64,000 nt of DNA from Thermohalobaculum sp039180675 (GCA_039180675.1 JBCDDC010000013.1:1-64000); one strand, 5' to 3'; positions 25,880 through 35,566 are shown, numbered from the stretch's first letter. Notes: generated by a model from the letters alone, not told the origin. Program-made: numbers and translations.

Positions 25880-26994
25880 GCCGCTTGGCTCAGCAGGCGG
25901 TGCTTCAGATACTGGTAGAAGTCCCAGATCGTGCCTTCGTAATCGGCGGGCGCCAGCGGACCACCGGTTGCGAAACGGCTTCTCAGCCCCTTCTGCATAT
26001 CGATGAGCCGCGCCTTGTCCTCGGCGTTAAAGGCGGTGGCAAAAGCTGCCCGGGCGTCCGCCTCGCCGCCCTCGAACGTTGTCTCCCGCGCGATGACGCC
26101 CCAGCGGGTCTGCACGCATTCGGGCCCTTCCGGCGTCAGGCTCATATAGACCGCGGAGTTGGGCGAGATCGCCGCGACGAAGCCTGGATAGATCCAGACC
26201 ATCATCGACAGCGCGCGCTCTTCCTCGGTCATGTCCGCGTGGGCCTCGGTGCGGCCGCGAAAACCGGGGTCGTAATGGGCCTTGTAGGTCGTGAAGTCCG
26301 GCCCGTGCGGCCCCTTGCGGCAGAGCTTTGTCGGCGTCATCGGGTGCAGCGTCTTCAGATGCACCTGGCTCAGGTGGTAGCCCTCCATGAAGTTCTCCGC
26401 GAGGCCCTTCCAGTTCACCTCCCAGGTTTCGGTCTCGGCATGGGCCGTGCGCATCTCTTCCGCGTGGTGGTTTCGAACCAGGGGATCCAGATCGGTCAAC
26501 AGCGGTGCGAGCGGCTCCGCCGTGCCGTCGAGATTGACAAACACCCAGCCCATCCACTCGGTAACCGGAAACGAGGGCAGGGCGCAGGACGTCTTCTCGA
26601 ACCCTGGCTGATCATCGAGCAGCGGCGCGCGCACCAGACGTCCTTCCAAGTCATAGGTCCAGGCATGATACGGGCAGAGCAAACGCTTCACCGAGCCGCT
26701 CCCATGTACCAGACGGCTGCCGCGATGGCGGCAGACATTGCTGAGGACCCGGATCCCCTGCTTGCTGCGGGTCACCACCAACGGTTCATCCAGGACCTCG
26801 CGGGTCAGGAAATCACCCGTCTCAGGGATCTCATCGGCCCGGCAAAGGCAGATCCAGCCGGGGAGGAACAGCCGCTCGATCTCGGCCTCCAGCACCGAAG
26901 GGTCGCGGTAGAACGTCGGCGGCATCGCAACCGGCCGCGCGCCGGGAGAGACGGTTGAGAGGGCATCTCGCCAAAGACGGGTCATGCCGTGCAT
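25870..26994 (-). CDS. Rieske non-heme iron oxygenase, alpha subunit
   Basis: 374 residues. The Rieske 2Fe-2S cluster ligands are Cys88-His90 (CRHRG) and Cys107-His110 (CPYHAW). The catalytic iron site appears as ENFMEGYHLSQVH, the pattern of ring-hydroxylating and related oxygenases, with a distal Asp in the C-terminal third. No reductase or beta subunit is adjacent. Single-gene members of this group often attack quaternary amines such as carnitine or stachydrine rather than aromatic rings, so the substrate is open. A second ATG at 26985 is an alternative start. It is divergent from the DUF3422 gene. Confidence 0.88.
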   Translation of the reverse strand: MHGMTRLWRDALSTVSPGARPVAMPPTFYRDPSVLEAEIERLFLPGWICLCRADEIPETGDFLTREVLDEPLVVTRSKQGIRVLSNVCRHRGSRLVHGSGSVKRLLCPYHAWTYDLEGRLVRAPLLDDQPGFEKTSCALPSFPVTEWMGWVFVNLDGTAEPLAPLLTDLDPLVRNHHAEEMRTAHAETETWEVNWKGLAENFMEGYHLSQVHLKTLHPMTPTKLCRKGPHGPDFTTYKAHYDPGFRGRTEAHADMTEEERALSMMVWIYPGFVAAISPNSAVYMSLTPEGPECVQTRWGVIARETTFEGGEADARAAFATAFNAEDKARLIDMQKGLRSRFATGGPLAPADYEGTIWDFYQYLKHRLLSQAASG

Positions 26995-27139
26995 CCTCGA
27001 GTTTTATCCCGCCATCCTGTCCAATCCGGCGCTTCCCGGCAATCAGAGAGTCACCGGACAAGGTTTCGAACCCGAAAGAAATTCGGATGGGGCATTTCAT
27101 CCCGAGGCCTATATAGAACGGCCAAGACAAGGACATGCC

Positions 27140-28459
27140 ATGCAGTTGACCCCAGACATGATGCACCCGCGGCGCTATCCGCTCACCCACGAGTTGCATG
27201 CCCGGCCCTTCCAGCCCTATGACGCCCCGGGGCGGATCCTGTTCCTGGCCTTCAAGGAGCCGGTCAATGCGGCCGAGCGCGACCGGGACCTGGATCTCGC
27301 GCATCTGATCGCCTTTATCGACCGCCATGGCGGCCCGCACCCGTCGGCCAATGCGACCCATTACACCCATGATTTCGGCCGCTTCCGCCTGAAATGGGAG
27401 CAGCACACCGAATTCGTCACCTACATGCTCTACTCGCCCATCGCCGAGGAGGAGCTTTTCCAGCACACGCTCGGCGCCCTGATGGAGCCCGATTGGGTGG
27501 CCGCAGCACCCGGCAAGATTATCTCGGCGATCGAGATCGAGCTTCTCGAGGCGGATGGTCCGGACGGTGCGTCCGAACTGATCGAGACCGGGCTTCTCAA
27601 GTACTTCAACATCGACGGGCTTGCGATTGCCGCGGTGCTGGATACCGGAGCGATCGCTCTCTCGGATTTCCGCATTCACGAGGGCGGCTTCACCCGCTTC
27701 GCCCTCGTCGTGCACACCCCGCGCGGGCCGCGCCGGATCGGGCGCACGGTGCAGCGCCTGATCGAGATCGAGACCTACAAGACCCTCGCGCTCCTGGCGC
27801 TGCCCATCGCCCGGGATACCTCGCGCCGGCTCAATCAGATCGAGCTGGAGTTGACCGATCTGGTGGCCCGCGTGTCCGAGGCCGAAGGCAACGAGGCAGC
27901 CGATATCCTGACCTCGCTCTCGGCGCTTTCTGCCGAGATCGAGACGCTGTCCGCCTTCGCCGCCTTCCGTTTCGGCGCTGGCGGGGCCTATGAGAAGATC
28001 GTCCGCGACCGCATCGAGATGTTGCGCGAGAGCCGGGTCGAGGGGCGCCAGATGTTCCGCGAGTTCATGCTGCGCCGGTTCGAGCCGGCGATGGAGACTT
28101 GCCATGCGGCCGAGAGCCGGCTCGAAGCGCTCTCGGCCCGGGCCAGCCGCATCGGTGAGCTTCTGCGCACCCGCGTCGATGTCGAGGTGCAGGCCCAGAA
28201 CCAGCAGCTCCTGCGCTCGATGGACACGCGCGCCGGGCTGCAACTGCGCCTCCAGCGCACGGTCGAGGGCCTGTCCTTCGTGGCCATCAGCTATTATGCG
28301 GTGAGCCTCGCAGCTTATCTGCTGACGCCGCTCGCCGCACCGCTTCGGGTCGAGAAGACCACGTTCATTGCGCTGATCGCCGTGCCGATCATCGTGGCGA
28401 TCTGGCTTGGCGCCCGCGTGGTGCGCAAACGCTTCGCATCGAAGCGCGAGAGCGTGTGA
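27140..28459 (+). CDS. DUF3422 family membrane-anchored protein
   Basis: The frame is open from 26984, but the ATG at 27140 has AAGGAC 6-7 nt upstream and yields MQLTPDMMHPRRYPLTHELHARPF, the typical start of DUF3422 proteins. 439 residues: a cytoplasmic N-terminal domain with several conserved His and Asp/Glu, a long helical middle (about 230-370, coiled-coil-like), and two C-terminal hydrophobic helices. The function of the family is unknown. The gene runs convergently into ubiA. Confidence 0.85.
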   Translation: MQLTPDMMHPRRYPLTHELHARPFQPYDAPGRILFLAFKEPVNAAERDRDLDLAHLIAFIDRHGGPHPSANATHYTHDFGRFRLKWEQHTEFVTYMLYSPIAEEELFQHTLGALMEPDWVAAAPGKIISAIEIELLEADGPDGASELIETGLLKYFNIDGLAIAAVLDTGAIALSDFRIHEGGFTRFALVVHTPRGPRRIGRTVQRLIEIETYKTLALLALPIARDTSRRLNQIELELTDLVARVSEAEGNEAADILTSLSALSAEIETLSAFAAFRFGAGGAYEKIVRDRIEMLRESRVEGRQMFREFMLRRFEPAMETCHAAESRLEALSARASRIGELLRTRVDVEVQAQNQQLLRSMDTRAGLQLRLQRTVEGLSFVAISYYAVSLAAYLLTPLAAPLRVEKTTFIALIAVPIIVAIWLGARVVRKRFASKRESV

Positions 28460-28498
28460 AGCGCGTCGCCCCAGACCAGATCGTCCGGAAGCAGACCC

Positions 28499-29449
28499 TC
28501 AGAAAATCGTGTCGAGCGCCAGGCCGCCCAGGAGCATCAGCCCGCCCCAGCGGGTCGCGCGGAAGACGTAGAGGCACTGCTCCGGATCGTCCATATCCGT
28601 CGCCCTGGTCTGCCAGGACATGAAGAGCGCCATCGCGAGCACCCCGGCGAAGCCGACGATCCCGCCACCCGCGAAGAGAACCGAGGCGAGCCCGAAGACC
28701 AGAAACGCGCCGGTGAAGACCCAGAGGAAAATCGGCGTCTCGTCGCCGAACAGGCGTGCGGTCGATTTCACCCCGATCAGGGCATCGTCCTCGCGGTCCT
28801 GATGGGCGTAGATCGTGTCGTAATGCAGGGTCCAGGCGATCCCGGCGAAATACATGTAGACGGCGGCGAAACTGATGCCCTCGGCATGGGCGGCATACAT
28901 CAGCAGCACCCCCCAGTTGAAGGCGATGCCGAGGAACGCCTGCGGCCAGAAGGTGAACCGCTTGGCGAACGGGTAGACCGCGACCGGGATCAGCGAGGCG
29001 ACGCCCCAGGCGATCGCGGTGCCGTTGAAGGTCAGGAGAATGCAAAAGGCCAACAGCGCCTGCGCGATCAGCCAGATAACCGCGCCCGTGGGTGTTACCT
29101 GGCCAGAGGGCAGGGGGCGGGAGCGTGTCCGCTCCACCTGCCCGTCGATGCCACGGTCCTGCAGATCGTTCCAGGTGCAGCCCGCACCCCGCATCAGGAG
29201 CGCGCCGAGCGTACACGCGATGATCAGCCAGAGATCGAGCAGCCGCCACCCGGTCTCCATCGCCGCGAGCGCGATGCCCCAGTAACACGGGATCAGCAGA
29301 AGCCATGTCCCGATCGGGCGGTCGGCGCGCGAGAGCCGGAGGTAGGGCCGCGTTGCTTCCGGCGCAAACCGGTCGACCCAGTTCAGGTCAGTCGCGTCCT
29401 GAACCCTTCCATCGGGGCCGCGCCCGTTGTTATCTGTCGCTCCATCCAT
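28499..29449 (-). CDS. ubiA: 4-hydroxybenzoate polyprenyltransferase
   Basis: 316 residues from the ATG at 29449; an ATG at 29509 would overlap the rsmE start. Eight or so hydrophobic helices and two Asp-rich prenyl-diphosphate motifs, NDLQDRGID and AHQDREDD, define UbiA. It attaches the polyprenyl tail to 4-hydroxybenzoate in ubiquinone synthesis at the inner membrane. RERTRSRPLPSG-type sequence (VERTRSRPLPSG) after the first motif is also typical. It is divergent from rsmE with only about 10 nt between starts. Confidence 0.95.
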   Translation of the reverse strand: MDGATDNNGRGPDGRVQDATDLNWVDRFAPEATRPYLRLSRADRPIGTWLLLIPCYWGIALAAMETGWRLLDLWLIIACTLGALLMRGAGCTWNDLQDRGIDGQVERTRSRPLPSGQVTPTGAVIWLIAQALLAFCILLTFNGTAIAWGVASLIPVAVYPFAKRFTFWPQAFLGIAFNWGVLLMYAAHAEGISFAAVYMYFAGIAWTLHYDTIYAHQDREDDALIGVKSTARLFGDETPIFLWVFTGAFLVFGLASVLFAGGGIVGFAGVLAMALFMSWQTRATDMDDPEQCLYVFRATRWGGLMLLGGLALDTIF

Positions 29450-29459
29450 GCGGAGAGAT

Positions 29460-30194
29460 ATGCCACAGATGGCCGAGAAAATAAGGTTATTCGTCGAGGC
29501 GGACCTCATGGAGGGCTCTGAAATCGCCCTGCCGCGCGATCAGGCGCATTATCTGGGCGGGGTTATGCGCCGCACTGCCGGGGATACGCTGGCTGTCTTC
29601 AATGGCCGCGACGGCGAATGGCAGGTCCGGATTGCCGAGATCGGGAAGCGGGCGGGGAGGCTTGAGTGCACGGGCCTGTTGCGCCCGCAGACCGAACCGC
29701 CCGACCTCTGGCTCGCCTTCGCGCCGGTCAAGAAGGCCCGCACGGATTTCATCGCCGAGAAGGCCTGTGAAATGGGCTGCCGCCGCGTGATCCCGGTCTT
29801 CACCCGCCACACCAATTCCGAACGCGTCAATCGCGACAGGCTTCAGGCCCATGCGGTGGAAGCGGCGGAGCAATGCGGCCTGCTGAGCGTGCCCGAGGTC
29901 GCCGAACCGGTCACGCTCGACCGGTTTCTCGCCGATCTCAGCGAAAGGCAGATCCTGTTCTGTGATGAAAGCGGGGCAGGGGCGCCCGCCACTGAGGTCC
30001 TGAGGGCGCAAGGCGCGGGTCCCTGGGTCGTGCTGACGGGCCCGGAGGGTGGCTTCAGCGCCGAGGAGGCCGCGCGCCTGCGGGCCCGGGACGATGCCCA
30101 TGCCGTGAGCCTTGGCCCTCGCATCCTGCGCGCCGACACTGCCGCCGTGGCCGCGCTGACGCTCTGGCAGGCTGTGCTTGGGGACTGGACGTGA
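29460..30194 (+). CDS. rsmE: 16S rRNA (uracil1498-N3)-methyltransferase
   Basis: About 244 residues. The N-terminal PUA-like part has RDQAHYLGGVMRRTAGDTL; the C-terminal SPOUT knot has VLTGPEGGFSAEEAARL and SLGPRILRADTAAVAALTLW, the AdoMet-binding loops. Starts at 29427, 29460 or 29469 are possible; GGAG stands 4 nt before 29460, which is used here. It modifies U1498 in 16S rRNA. It overlaps the next gene by 4 nt (GTGA), implying coupling. Confidence 0.95.
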   Translation: MPQMAEKIRLFVEADLMEGSEIALPRDQAHYLGGVMRRTAGDTLAVFNGRDGEWQVRIAEIGKRAGRLECTGLLRPQTEPPDLWLAFAPVKKARTDFIAEKACEMGCRRVIPVFTRHTNSERVNRDRLQAHAVEAAEQCGLLSVPEVAEPVTLDRFLADLSERQILFCDESGAGAPATEVLRAQGAGPWVVLTGPEGGFSAEEAARLRARDDAHAVSLGPRILRADTAAVAALTLWQAVLGDWT

Positions 30195-30742
30195 AGGGGC
30201 TGAGGCCCGAGGCTGTCGCGCTCCTCCTGCGATGGGCGGAGCCGGCGGTCACGGGGCTTCTGGCGCTCTGGCTCGCCTGGGTCAGCATCGGCGCGCTGCG
30301 CACTGGCAGCCCGACGCTTCTGCTGACGCTGATCGGCACCGTGCTCTCCGGTCTCTGGTGCGCCGTCGCGCTCATGCGCGCGGTGGTGCGCCGCAAGACC
30401 GGGCAGGATCACCCGGGCGGCCCGGGCGTCGTCACGATCCAGGAGGGCCGCATCGGCTATTATGGGCCGGAGGGCGGCGGGTTCATCGTGATCGACGAGT
30501 TGATGCGGGTCGATCTGGTCGCTGCGGGCGAGCGGGGCGGCGATGCGCTCGACTGGCGCTTTCGCGATGCGGACGGTCAGGTGCTGCAGGTCCCCGCCGA
30601 AGCCGAGGGGGCCGAGAAGATCCTCGACGCCATCGGCGTGCTCAAGGATATCGACTATCCAAGCCTCGTCTCCGCCATGTTTGCAAAAGGGGTCGCCATC
30701 CATACGGTCTGGCGGCGCAGCCGCGCGATCAGCGCGCCCTGA
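30191..30742 (+). CDS. Membrane protein, function unknown
   Basis: 183 residues starting at a GTG that overlaps the rsmE stop. Two hydrophobic helices (about 15-35 and 40-62) are followed by a soluble domain that begins with a strand-rich segment (VVTIQEGRIGYYGPEGGGFIVIDELMRVDL), reminiscent of a small PH-like or bacterial membrane-associated beta domain. It overlaps the convergent gene at its 3' end by 14 nt. No named family recognised. Confidence 0.7.
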   Translation: MKGLRPEAVALLLRWAEPAVTGLLALWLAWVSIGALRTGSPTLLLTLIGTVLSGLWCAVALMRAVVRRKTGQDHPGGPGVVTIQEGRIGYYGPEGGGFIVIDELMRVDLVAAGERGGDALDWRFRDADGQVLQVPAEAEGAEKILDAIGVLKDIDYPSLVSAMFAKGVAIHTVWRRSRAISAP

Positions 30743-31166
30743 TCTTCGACAGCCACCGGATGGTCAGAAAGATCGCCCAGCCTATCACGACGAAAAAGAT
30801 CATCGCCCCGCTGTTGAGCTGTGCCGGGAACAGAAAGGCGTTGAGCGCCGCCACCACGGCCCCCATCAGCCCGCCCATCAGCGCCCAAGCGGCGGAGCCG
30901 CGTTGGTCCAGCGTGCGCAGGATCCAGACCCCGGCCACGCCCAGCGTCGCCGTGAAGCCGAAGAAGAAGGGGAACAACACCAGCATATTGTCGATCGTGT
31001 AGCTCAGCGTCCCGGCGAAATCGGGCTCTGTCGAGCCACCGATGATGAAGATGATCACACTGACGGCGAGCGCCCATAGCAACGGGGTCATCACCATGGC
31101 GAAGAACATCTGGCCAATACGCGGCCACTCTGTCGAACTGTGCTCTTCCGGGGTACTCTCTGACAT
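30729..31166 (-). CDS. Membrane protein, function unknown
   Basis: 145 residues from the ATG at 31166 (the frame extends to 31223 but MSESTPEEHSS is a natural N-terminus). Four hydrophobic helices are visible, with a short hydrophilic N-terminus. The ribosome-binding site is weak. Its 3' end overlaps that of the convergent upstream gene. No motif identifies a function. Confidence 0.65.
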   Translation of the reverse strand: MSESTPEEHSSTEWPRIGQMFFAMVMTPLLWALAVSVIIFIIGGSTEPDFAGTLSYTIDNMLVLFPFFFGFTATLGVAGVWILRTLDQRGSAAWALMGGLMGAVVAALNAFLFPAQLNSGAMIFFVVIGWAIFLTIRWLSKIRAR

Positions 31167-31307
31167 GGCTGAGAGACTAGCCCGCACCCGCGGGACGTGC
31201 AATTGCAAAGCGTTGCACGGCATTCATCCCAGCGTTGCGCGACCCAGAAGCTCATTGTTTGCCAAATCGCCCCCGCGTATGGTCGCGCAAAGCCAACGGA
31301 GGAGCCA

Positions 31308-32510
31308 ATGAACGCGCCGAGCCCGATAACCCCCGCCAAGTTCGACTGGGCCGATCCCTTCCTGCTCGAGACCCAACTCTCGGAGGAGGAGCGGATGCTG
31401 CGCGACAGCGCGGCGCAGTTCGCGACCGACGTGCTGGCGCCCAAGGTGACCGAGGCTTTCGCCAATGAGACCCCCGACCCGGGCCTGATCAAGCAGATGG
31501 GCGAGTTGGGCCTGCTCGGCGTGAATATCCCCGAGGAATATGGCGGCCTCGGCGCCGGCTATGTCGCCTATGGCCTGCTCGCGCGCGAGATCGAGCGGGT
31601 CGATAGCGGCTATCGCTCGATGATGTCGGTCCAGTCCTCGCTGGTCATGTATCCGATCCACGCTTACGGGACCGAGGAGCAGCGCCGGAAATACCTCCCC
31701 GGTCTTGCCGCGGGCGACCTGATCGGCTGTTTCGGGCTGACGGAGCCGGATGCAGGCTCCGACCCCGCCGGTATGAAGACCCGCGCCGAGAAAGTGCAGG
31801 GCGGCTATGTGCTCAACGGCGCGAAGATGTGGATCTCGAACTCTCCCTTCGCCGATGTCTTCGTGATCTGGGCCAAATCCGACGCGCATGGCGGCAAGAT
31901 CAAGGGCTTTGTGCTGGAGAAGGGGATGAAAGGCCTCTCCGCCCCCAAGATCGATGGCAAGCTCTCGCTCCGCGCCTCGACCACGGGCGAGATCGTGATG
32001 GACAATGTGGAGGTGCCCGAGGATGGGCTTCTGCCCAATGTCGAGGGGCTGAAGGGCCCGTTCGGCTGCCTCAACCGCGCCCGCTACGGCATCTCCTGGG
32101 GCGTCATGGGGGCTGCCGAGACCTGCTGGCATGCTGCGCGGCAATACGGGCTCGACCGCAAGCAGTTCGACCGCCCGCTGGCGCAGACCCAGCTCTTCCA
32201 GAAGAAACTCGCCGATATGCAGACCGAGATCGCGCTCGGCCTGCAGGCCTCGCTCCGCGTCGGGCGGCTGATGGAGACCGGCACCTTCGCGCCCGAGATG
32301 ATCTCGATCGTCAAGCGCAACAATTGCGGCAAGGCGCTCGATATCGCCCGCCAGGCCCGCGACATGCATGGCGGCAACGGGATCTCCCAGGACTTCCCGG
32401 TGATGCGCCACATGATCAACCTCGAGACGGTGAACACCTATGAGGGCACCCACGACGTCCACGCCCTGATCCTCGGCCGCGCCCAGACCGGCCTGCAGGC
32501 GTTTTTCTGA
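31308..32510 (+). CDS. gcdH: Glutaryl-CoA dehydrogenase
   Basis: 400 residues from the ATG at 31308, which follows CGGAGGAGCCA, an excellent ribosome-binding site. ACAD motifs IGCFGLTEPDAGSDPAGM and KMWISNSPFADVFVIWAK are present, and the catalytic Glu lies in NTYEGTHDVHALILGR, the usual ACAD position. The RYGISWGVMGAAE and TTGEIVMDNVEVPE segments are typical of glutaryl-CoA dehydrogenases. It converts glutaryl-CoA to crotonyl-CoA in lysine and tryptophan breakdown, giving electrons to ETF and then to ETF-QO. Its stop overlaps the next ATG by one base. Confidence 0.93.
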   Translation: MNAPSPITPAKFDWADPFLLETQLSEEERMLRDSAAQFATDVLAPKVTEAFANETPDPGLIKQMGELGLLGVNIPEEYGGLGAGYVAYGLLAREIERVDSGYRSMMSVQSSLVMYPIHAYGTEEQRRKYLPGLAAGDLIGCFGLTEPDAGSDPAGMKTRAEKVQGGYVLNGAKMWISNSPFADVFVIWAKSDAHGGKIKGFVLEKGMKGLSAPKIDGKLSLRASTTGEIVMDNVEVPEDGLLPNVEGLKGPFGCLNRARYGISWGVMGAAETCWHAARQYGLDRKQFDRPLAQTQLFQKKLADMQTEIALGLQASLRVGRLMETGTFAPEMISIVKRNNCGKALDIARQARDMHGGNGISQDFPVMRHMINLETVNTYEGTHDVHALILGRAQTGLQAFF

Positions 32511-33202
32511 TGCGGGGTCTGGTCGTTGCCCTGATCGGGCTTGCTTTCGTAGCGACCCCGGCCCTGGCCGAGGACCGCACCGCCACCATGACGTTCAGCG
32601 GCACGGGGAATGTCACCGTGGTGCCGGACGAGGCCACGGTCTCGCTCGGTGTCGTCACGCAGGCCCGCACGGCGGCGCAGGCGCTGGCGGACAACACGCC
32701 GGCGGTGGAGCGGCTGATCGCGCTCCTGCGTGAGGTGGGCGTCGCCGATGAAGATCTCGCCACCGAGCGCTTCGATGTCTCGCCGGTCTATGGCCGGCAG
32801 GTCGACAACGCGCGTCAGATCACCGGCTATCAGGTCTCGAACAGCCTGCGGGTGCGGATCGTGAAGCTCGCCGATCTCGGGCCCGTGCTCGACAAGGCGG
32901 TCAATGCCGGGGCGACCTCGGTCGGTGCGATCCAAATGCGCTATTCCGACCGGGAAGGGGCGCTCGACGAAGCCAGGGTGCTGGCGCTTGGTGAGGCAAA
33001 GCGCAAGGCGGCACTGATGGCCGAGGCGGCGGGTTTGGCGCTCGGCGATATCCTCTCGATCCAGGAAGGTGGTGCGATCGGTCCCCGGCCCCTGCAGCGC
33101 TCCTTCGCGCTGGCCGAGGCGAGTGCCGTGCCGATCGAGCCGGGCTCCGCCACGATCAGCGCCATGGTGAGCGTGGTTTGGGAGATCGAGCCTCTGGAAT
33201 AG
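32510..33202 (+). CDS. SIMPL (DUF541) domain exported protein
   Basis: 230 residues with signal peptide MRGLVVALIGLAFVATPALA and then a SIMPL domain (TFSGTGNVTVVPDEATVSLGV, YQVSNSLRVRI, ARVLALGEAKRKAALMAEAAG). Family members are periplasmic or outer-membrane-associated proteins of ill-defined role, sometimes linked to oxidative stress. The start codon overlaps the gcdH stop (TGATG), so it is probably co-translated with gcdH. Confidence 0.9.
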   Translation: MRGLVVALIGLAFVATPALAEDRTATMTFSGTGNVTVVPDEATVSLGVVTQARTAAQALADNTPAVERLIALLREVGVADEDLATERFDVSPVYGRQVDNARQITGYQVSNSLRVRIVKLADLGPVLDKAVNAGATSVGAIQMRYSDREGALDEARVLALGEAKRKAALMAEAAGLALGDILSIQEGGAIGPRPLQRSFALAEASAVPIEPGSATISAMVSVVWEIEPLE

Positions 33203-33280
33203 GCACAGGGTGGGGCCGGGAGAGCGCGCCCAGACGGCGCGACGCTTTAAGTCGCAGGTGCAGGGGGTGAGGGCCAGCCG

Positions 33281-34153
33281 ATGTCGGAGGATCTGAGGGG
33301 CATCCGCTACGCGCTGATGGCGATGGCCTGTTTCGCCGTGCAGGACGCGGTCTCCAAGCATCTGGCCGAAAGCTACCCCGTGCCGTTCTTCGTGATGCTG
33401 CGCTACTGGGCCTTCGCGCTTTTCGTCGTGGTTCTGGCGAGCCGTCGTCCGGGCGGGGTGCGGGGCGCGATGCGGACCAGGCGCCCGGTGCTGCAGATCT
33501 TCCGCGGCGTTCTGCTGGTGGTCCAGATCATGGTCTTCGTCTCGGCGCTCGATCTTCTGGGCCTTGCGCCGATGATGGCGTTTTTCGCGATCTATCCGCT
33601 CCTGATCACGATGCTCGCTGTTCCAATCCTGGGGGAGCGGGTCGGCTGGCGCCGGGCCGCGGCGGTGGGGGCGGGGTTTCTCGGGGTCCTGGTGATCCTG
33701 CGCCCGGGGCGGGAGGTCTTCGATCCGAATGCGCTGGTCGCACTTCTCGCCTCGCTCGGCATTGCGGTCTACTCGCTTCTGACACGGATCGCCGCCAAGG
33801 CGGATGGTGGGAGCGGCCCGGCGGTGTTCTATACCGGGGTCGCTGGGGCGGCGGCGATCACGCTGGTGGGGCCGTTCTACTGGACGCCGATGGCCCCGGC
33901 CGATTGGGGCTGGATGGTGCTGCTCGCGGTGGCAGGGCTGACCGGGCACTCCCTCCTGATCCGGGCCTATGAGGTGGCCGAGGCGGTGCGCCTGCAGCCC
34001 TTCGCCTACCTCCAGATGGTCTTCGGCGTGATCCTCGGCTGGAGCCTCTTCGGCGAGACGCTCGACCCGGCCATGCTTGGCGGCATGGCAATCATCATCG
34101 CCGCGGGGCTCTATGCGCTCCTGCGCGAGATCCGGGCCGCAACGCCCGGCTGA
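33281..34153 (+). CDS. DMT superfamily (EamA) transporter
   Basis: 290 residues with ten predicted hydrophobic helices arranged as two EamA repeats. The pattern FAVQDAVSKHLAESYPVPFFVMLRYW near the N-terminus and PFAYLQMVFGVILGWSLFGE in the second repeat are typical. It exports or imports a small metabolite not identifiable from sequence. It is the last gene of a run (gcdH, SIMPL, EamA) and is followed by a large hairpin. Confidence 0.88.
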   Translation: MSEDLRGIRYALMAMACFAVQDAVSKHLAESYPVPFFVMLRYWAFALFVVVLASRRPGGVRGAMRTRRPVLQIFRGVLLVVQIMVFVSALDLLGLAPMMAFFAIYPLLITMLAVPILGERVGWRRAAAVGAGFLGVLVILRPGREVFDPNALVALLASLGIAVYSLLTRIAAKADGGSGPAVFYTGVAGAAAITLVGPFYWTPMAPADWGWMVLLAVAGLTGHSLLIRAYEVAEAVRLQPFAYLQMVFGVILGWSLFGETLDPAMLGGMAIIIAAGLYALLREIRAATPG

Positions 34154-34222
34154 GACACCGCATCCTGCGCCGCGTTAACGCCCCGACTGTGGGACTGCCG
34201 CGCGCGCGGCGCTTGGCAACCC

Positions 34223-34274
34223 CCTGCGCGTGTGTCACCGCAGCGGGCCCTCCGGCCCCTGCCACACGCGCAGG
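34223..34274. terminator. Long hairpin between convergent EamA and metC genes
   Basis: A 12-bp outer stem (34223-34234 with 34263-34274) encloses an inner GC-rich stem (GGGCC/GGCCC type). A second 7-bp hairpin at 34329-34346 stands 2 nt after the metC stop codon. Together they probably end transcription from both directions; there is no strong T tract. Confidence 0.55.
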
Positions 34275-34348
34275 TCTCTCAGCCCGCCGCGTGCGCCGCC
34301 TCACCACAAGCCGGGCGGTCCTCGCGGCGTTTCGCGTCAGCGAAACCG

Positions 34349-35566
34349 TCAGAGCACCCGGTCGAGATCCGCGATCACGTCCTCCGGATCCTCCAGCCCG
34401 ATCGACATGCGGAAGATCCCGGGCCCGGCCCAGGCGCGATAGGCCTCGGCCTGTGCGCCCTCCAGATTGAACGAATTCGCGATCATGTCCTCGCTCGGCA
34501 GGTAGCAGATCAGGCTCCGGTGGTGGCCGAGGGAGACCGCGTAGTGGATGAGCCCGACGCCCGCGGCCACACGCTCCGCCACCGCGCGGCCTGCCTCCGC
34601 ATCGCCTTTCGGCTGGAAGCTCAGCATCGCCGAGAAATTCTGCATCTGGCTCCCCGCCAGATTGTGTTGGGGGTGCGAGGCGAGACCGGGCCATGTCACC
34701 CGCTCAACCCGCGGGTCCTGCTCCAGCCACTCCGCGATCTTCCGCGCCCCGGTCTCATGGGCCTTCATCCGGAGCGGGAGGGTCGCCGCCCCGCGCAGGA
34801 TCAGCCACGCGTTGAACGGGCTGAGCGCCCCGCCGTAATGCACCGTCGCCTCGGAGATCAGCGGCCGGATCAGCTCCGCTCGGGCGCAGACGGCGCCACC
34901 GAGCGCATCGCCATGCCCGCCCACGTATTTCGTCAGCGAATGCATCGTGTAATCCGCGCCAAGGCTGCAGGGGTTGCAGCCGACCGGGCTCGCGAAGGTG
35001 TTGTCGACGGCCACCCGTGCGCCGCCCTTATGCGCGATTTCCGAGATCGCCGCGATATCACTAAGCCGGATCAGCGGATTGCACGGCGTGTCGAGGAAGA
35101 CGAGCTTGGTCTCCGGCCGCATGGTCTTGGCGACATTGGCCGGGTCGGACGTGTCGATCTTGCTCACTGAAATTCCCATGCGCGGCAGGGTATCGCGGGT
35201 CAGCTCCGCAATCCCGGCATAGGCGACATCGGAGAGGATCAGGTGATCGCCTGCCGACAGCTCCGCCATCAGGATCGCATGCGCCGCCGCCATGCCCGAG
35301 GCATAACAGGCCGCGGCCTCGGTCCCCTCGAGGATCGCCATCTTGCGCTCCAGCGCTGCGACCGTCGGGTTGCCCCAGCGCGCATAGACGAATGGGCTCT
35401 CCTCGGTCAGCTCAAGCGCCGAGAACCCCTCCGGCCGGTCGGTCACATAGGTCGACGACATGACGATATTGGGCGAGGAGGCCCCGGTCACCGGGTCGGG
35501 CTGCTCGCCGCCATGGATCGCGAGGGTCTGGGGACCGGCGGTGGAGATGTCGAGGGATTTGGCCAT
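34349..35566 (-). CDS. metC: Cys/Met-metabolism PLP enzyme (cystathionine beta-lyase-like)
   Basis: 405 residues from the ATG at 35566 (the frame opens at 35605, but MAKSLDISTAGPQTLAIHGG is a typical N-terminus). Gamma-family fold-type I motifs: SSTYVTDRPEGF, YARWGNPTVAALERKMA, ACYASGMAA, DNTFASPVGCNP, and the PLP lysine in SLTKYVGGHGD. Substrate specificity among cystathionine beta-lyase, gamma-lyase and methionine gamma-lyase cannot be settled from motifs alone, so the symbol is tentative. It lies downstream of a membrane protein gene on the same strand, 74 nt away. Confidence 0.8.
   Translation of the reverse strand: MAKSLDISTAGPQTLAIHGGEQPDPVTGASSPNIVMSSTYVTDRPEGFSALELTEESPFVYARWGNPTVAALERKMAILEGTEAAACYASGMAAAHAILMAELSAGDHLILSDVAYAGIAELTRDTLPRMGISVSKIDTSDPANVAKTMRPETKLVFLDTPCNPLIRLSDIAAISEIAHKGGARVAVDNTFASPVGCNPCSLGADYTMHSLTKYVGGHGDALGGAVCARAELIRPLISEATVHYGGALSPFNAWLILRGAATLPLRMKAHETGARKIAEWLEQDPRVERVTWPGLASHPQHNLAGSQMQNFSAMLSFQPKGDAEAGRAVAERVAAGVGLIHYAVSLGHHRSLICYLPSEDMIANSFNLEGAQAEAYRAWAGPGIFRMSIGLEDPEDVIADLDRVL

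Noticed and set aside
26831..28243. 470-codon minus-strand frame opposite DUF3422
   Set aside because: Antisense shadow; its end also overlaps the Rieske gene in another frame.
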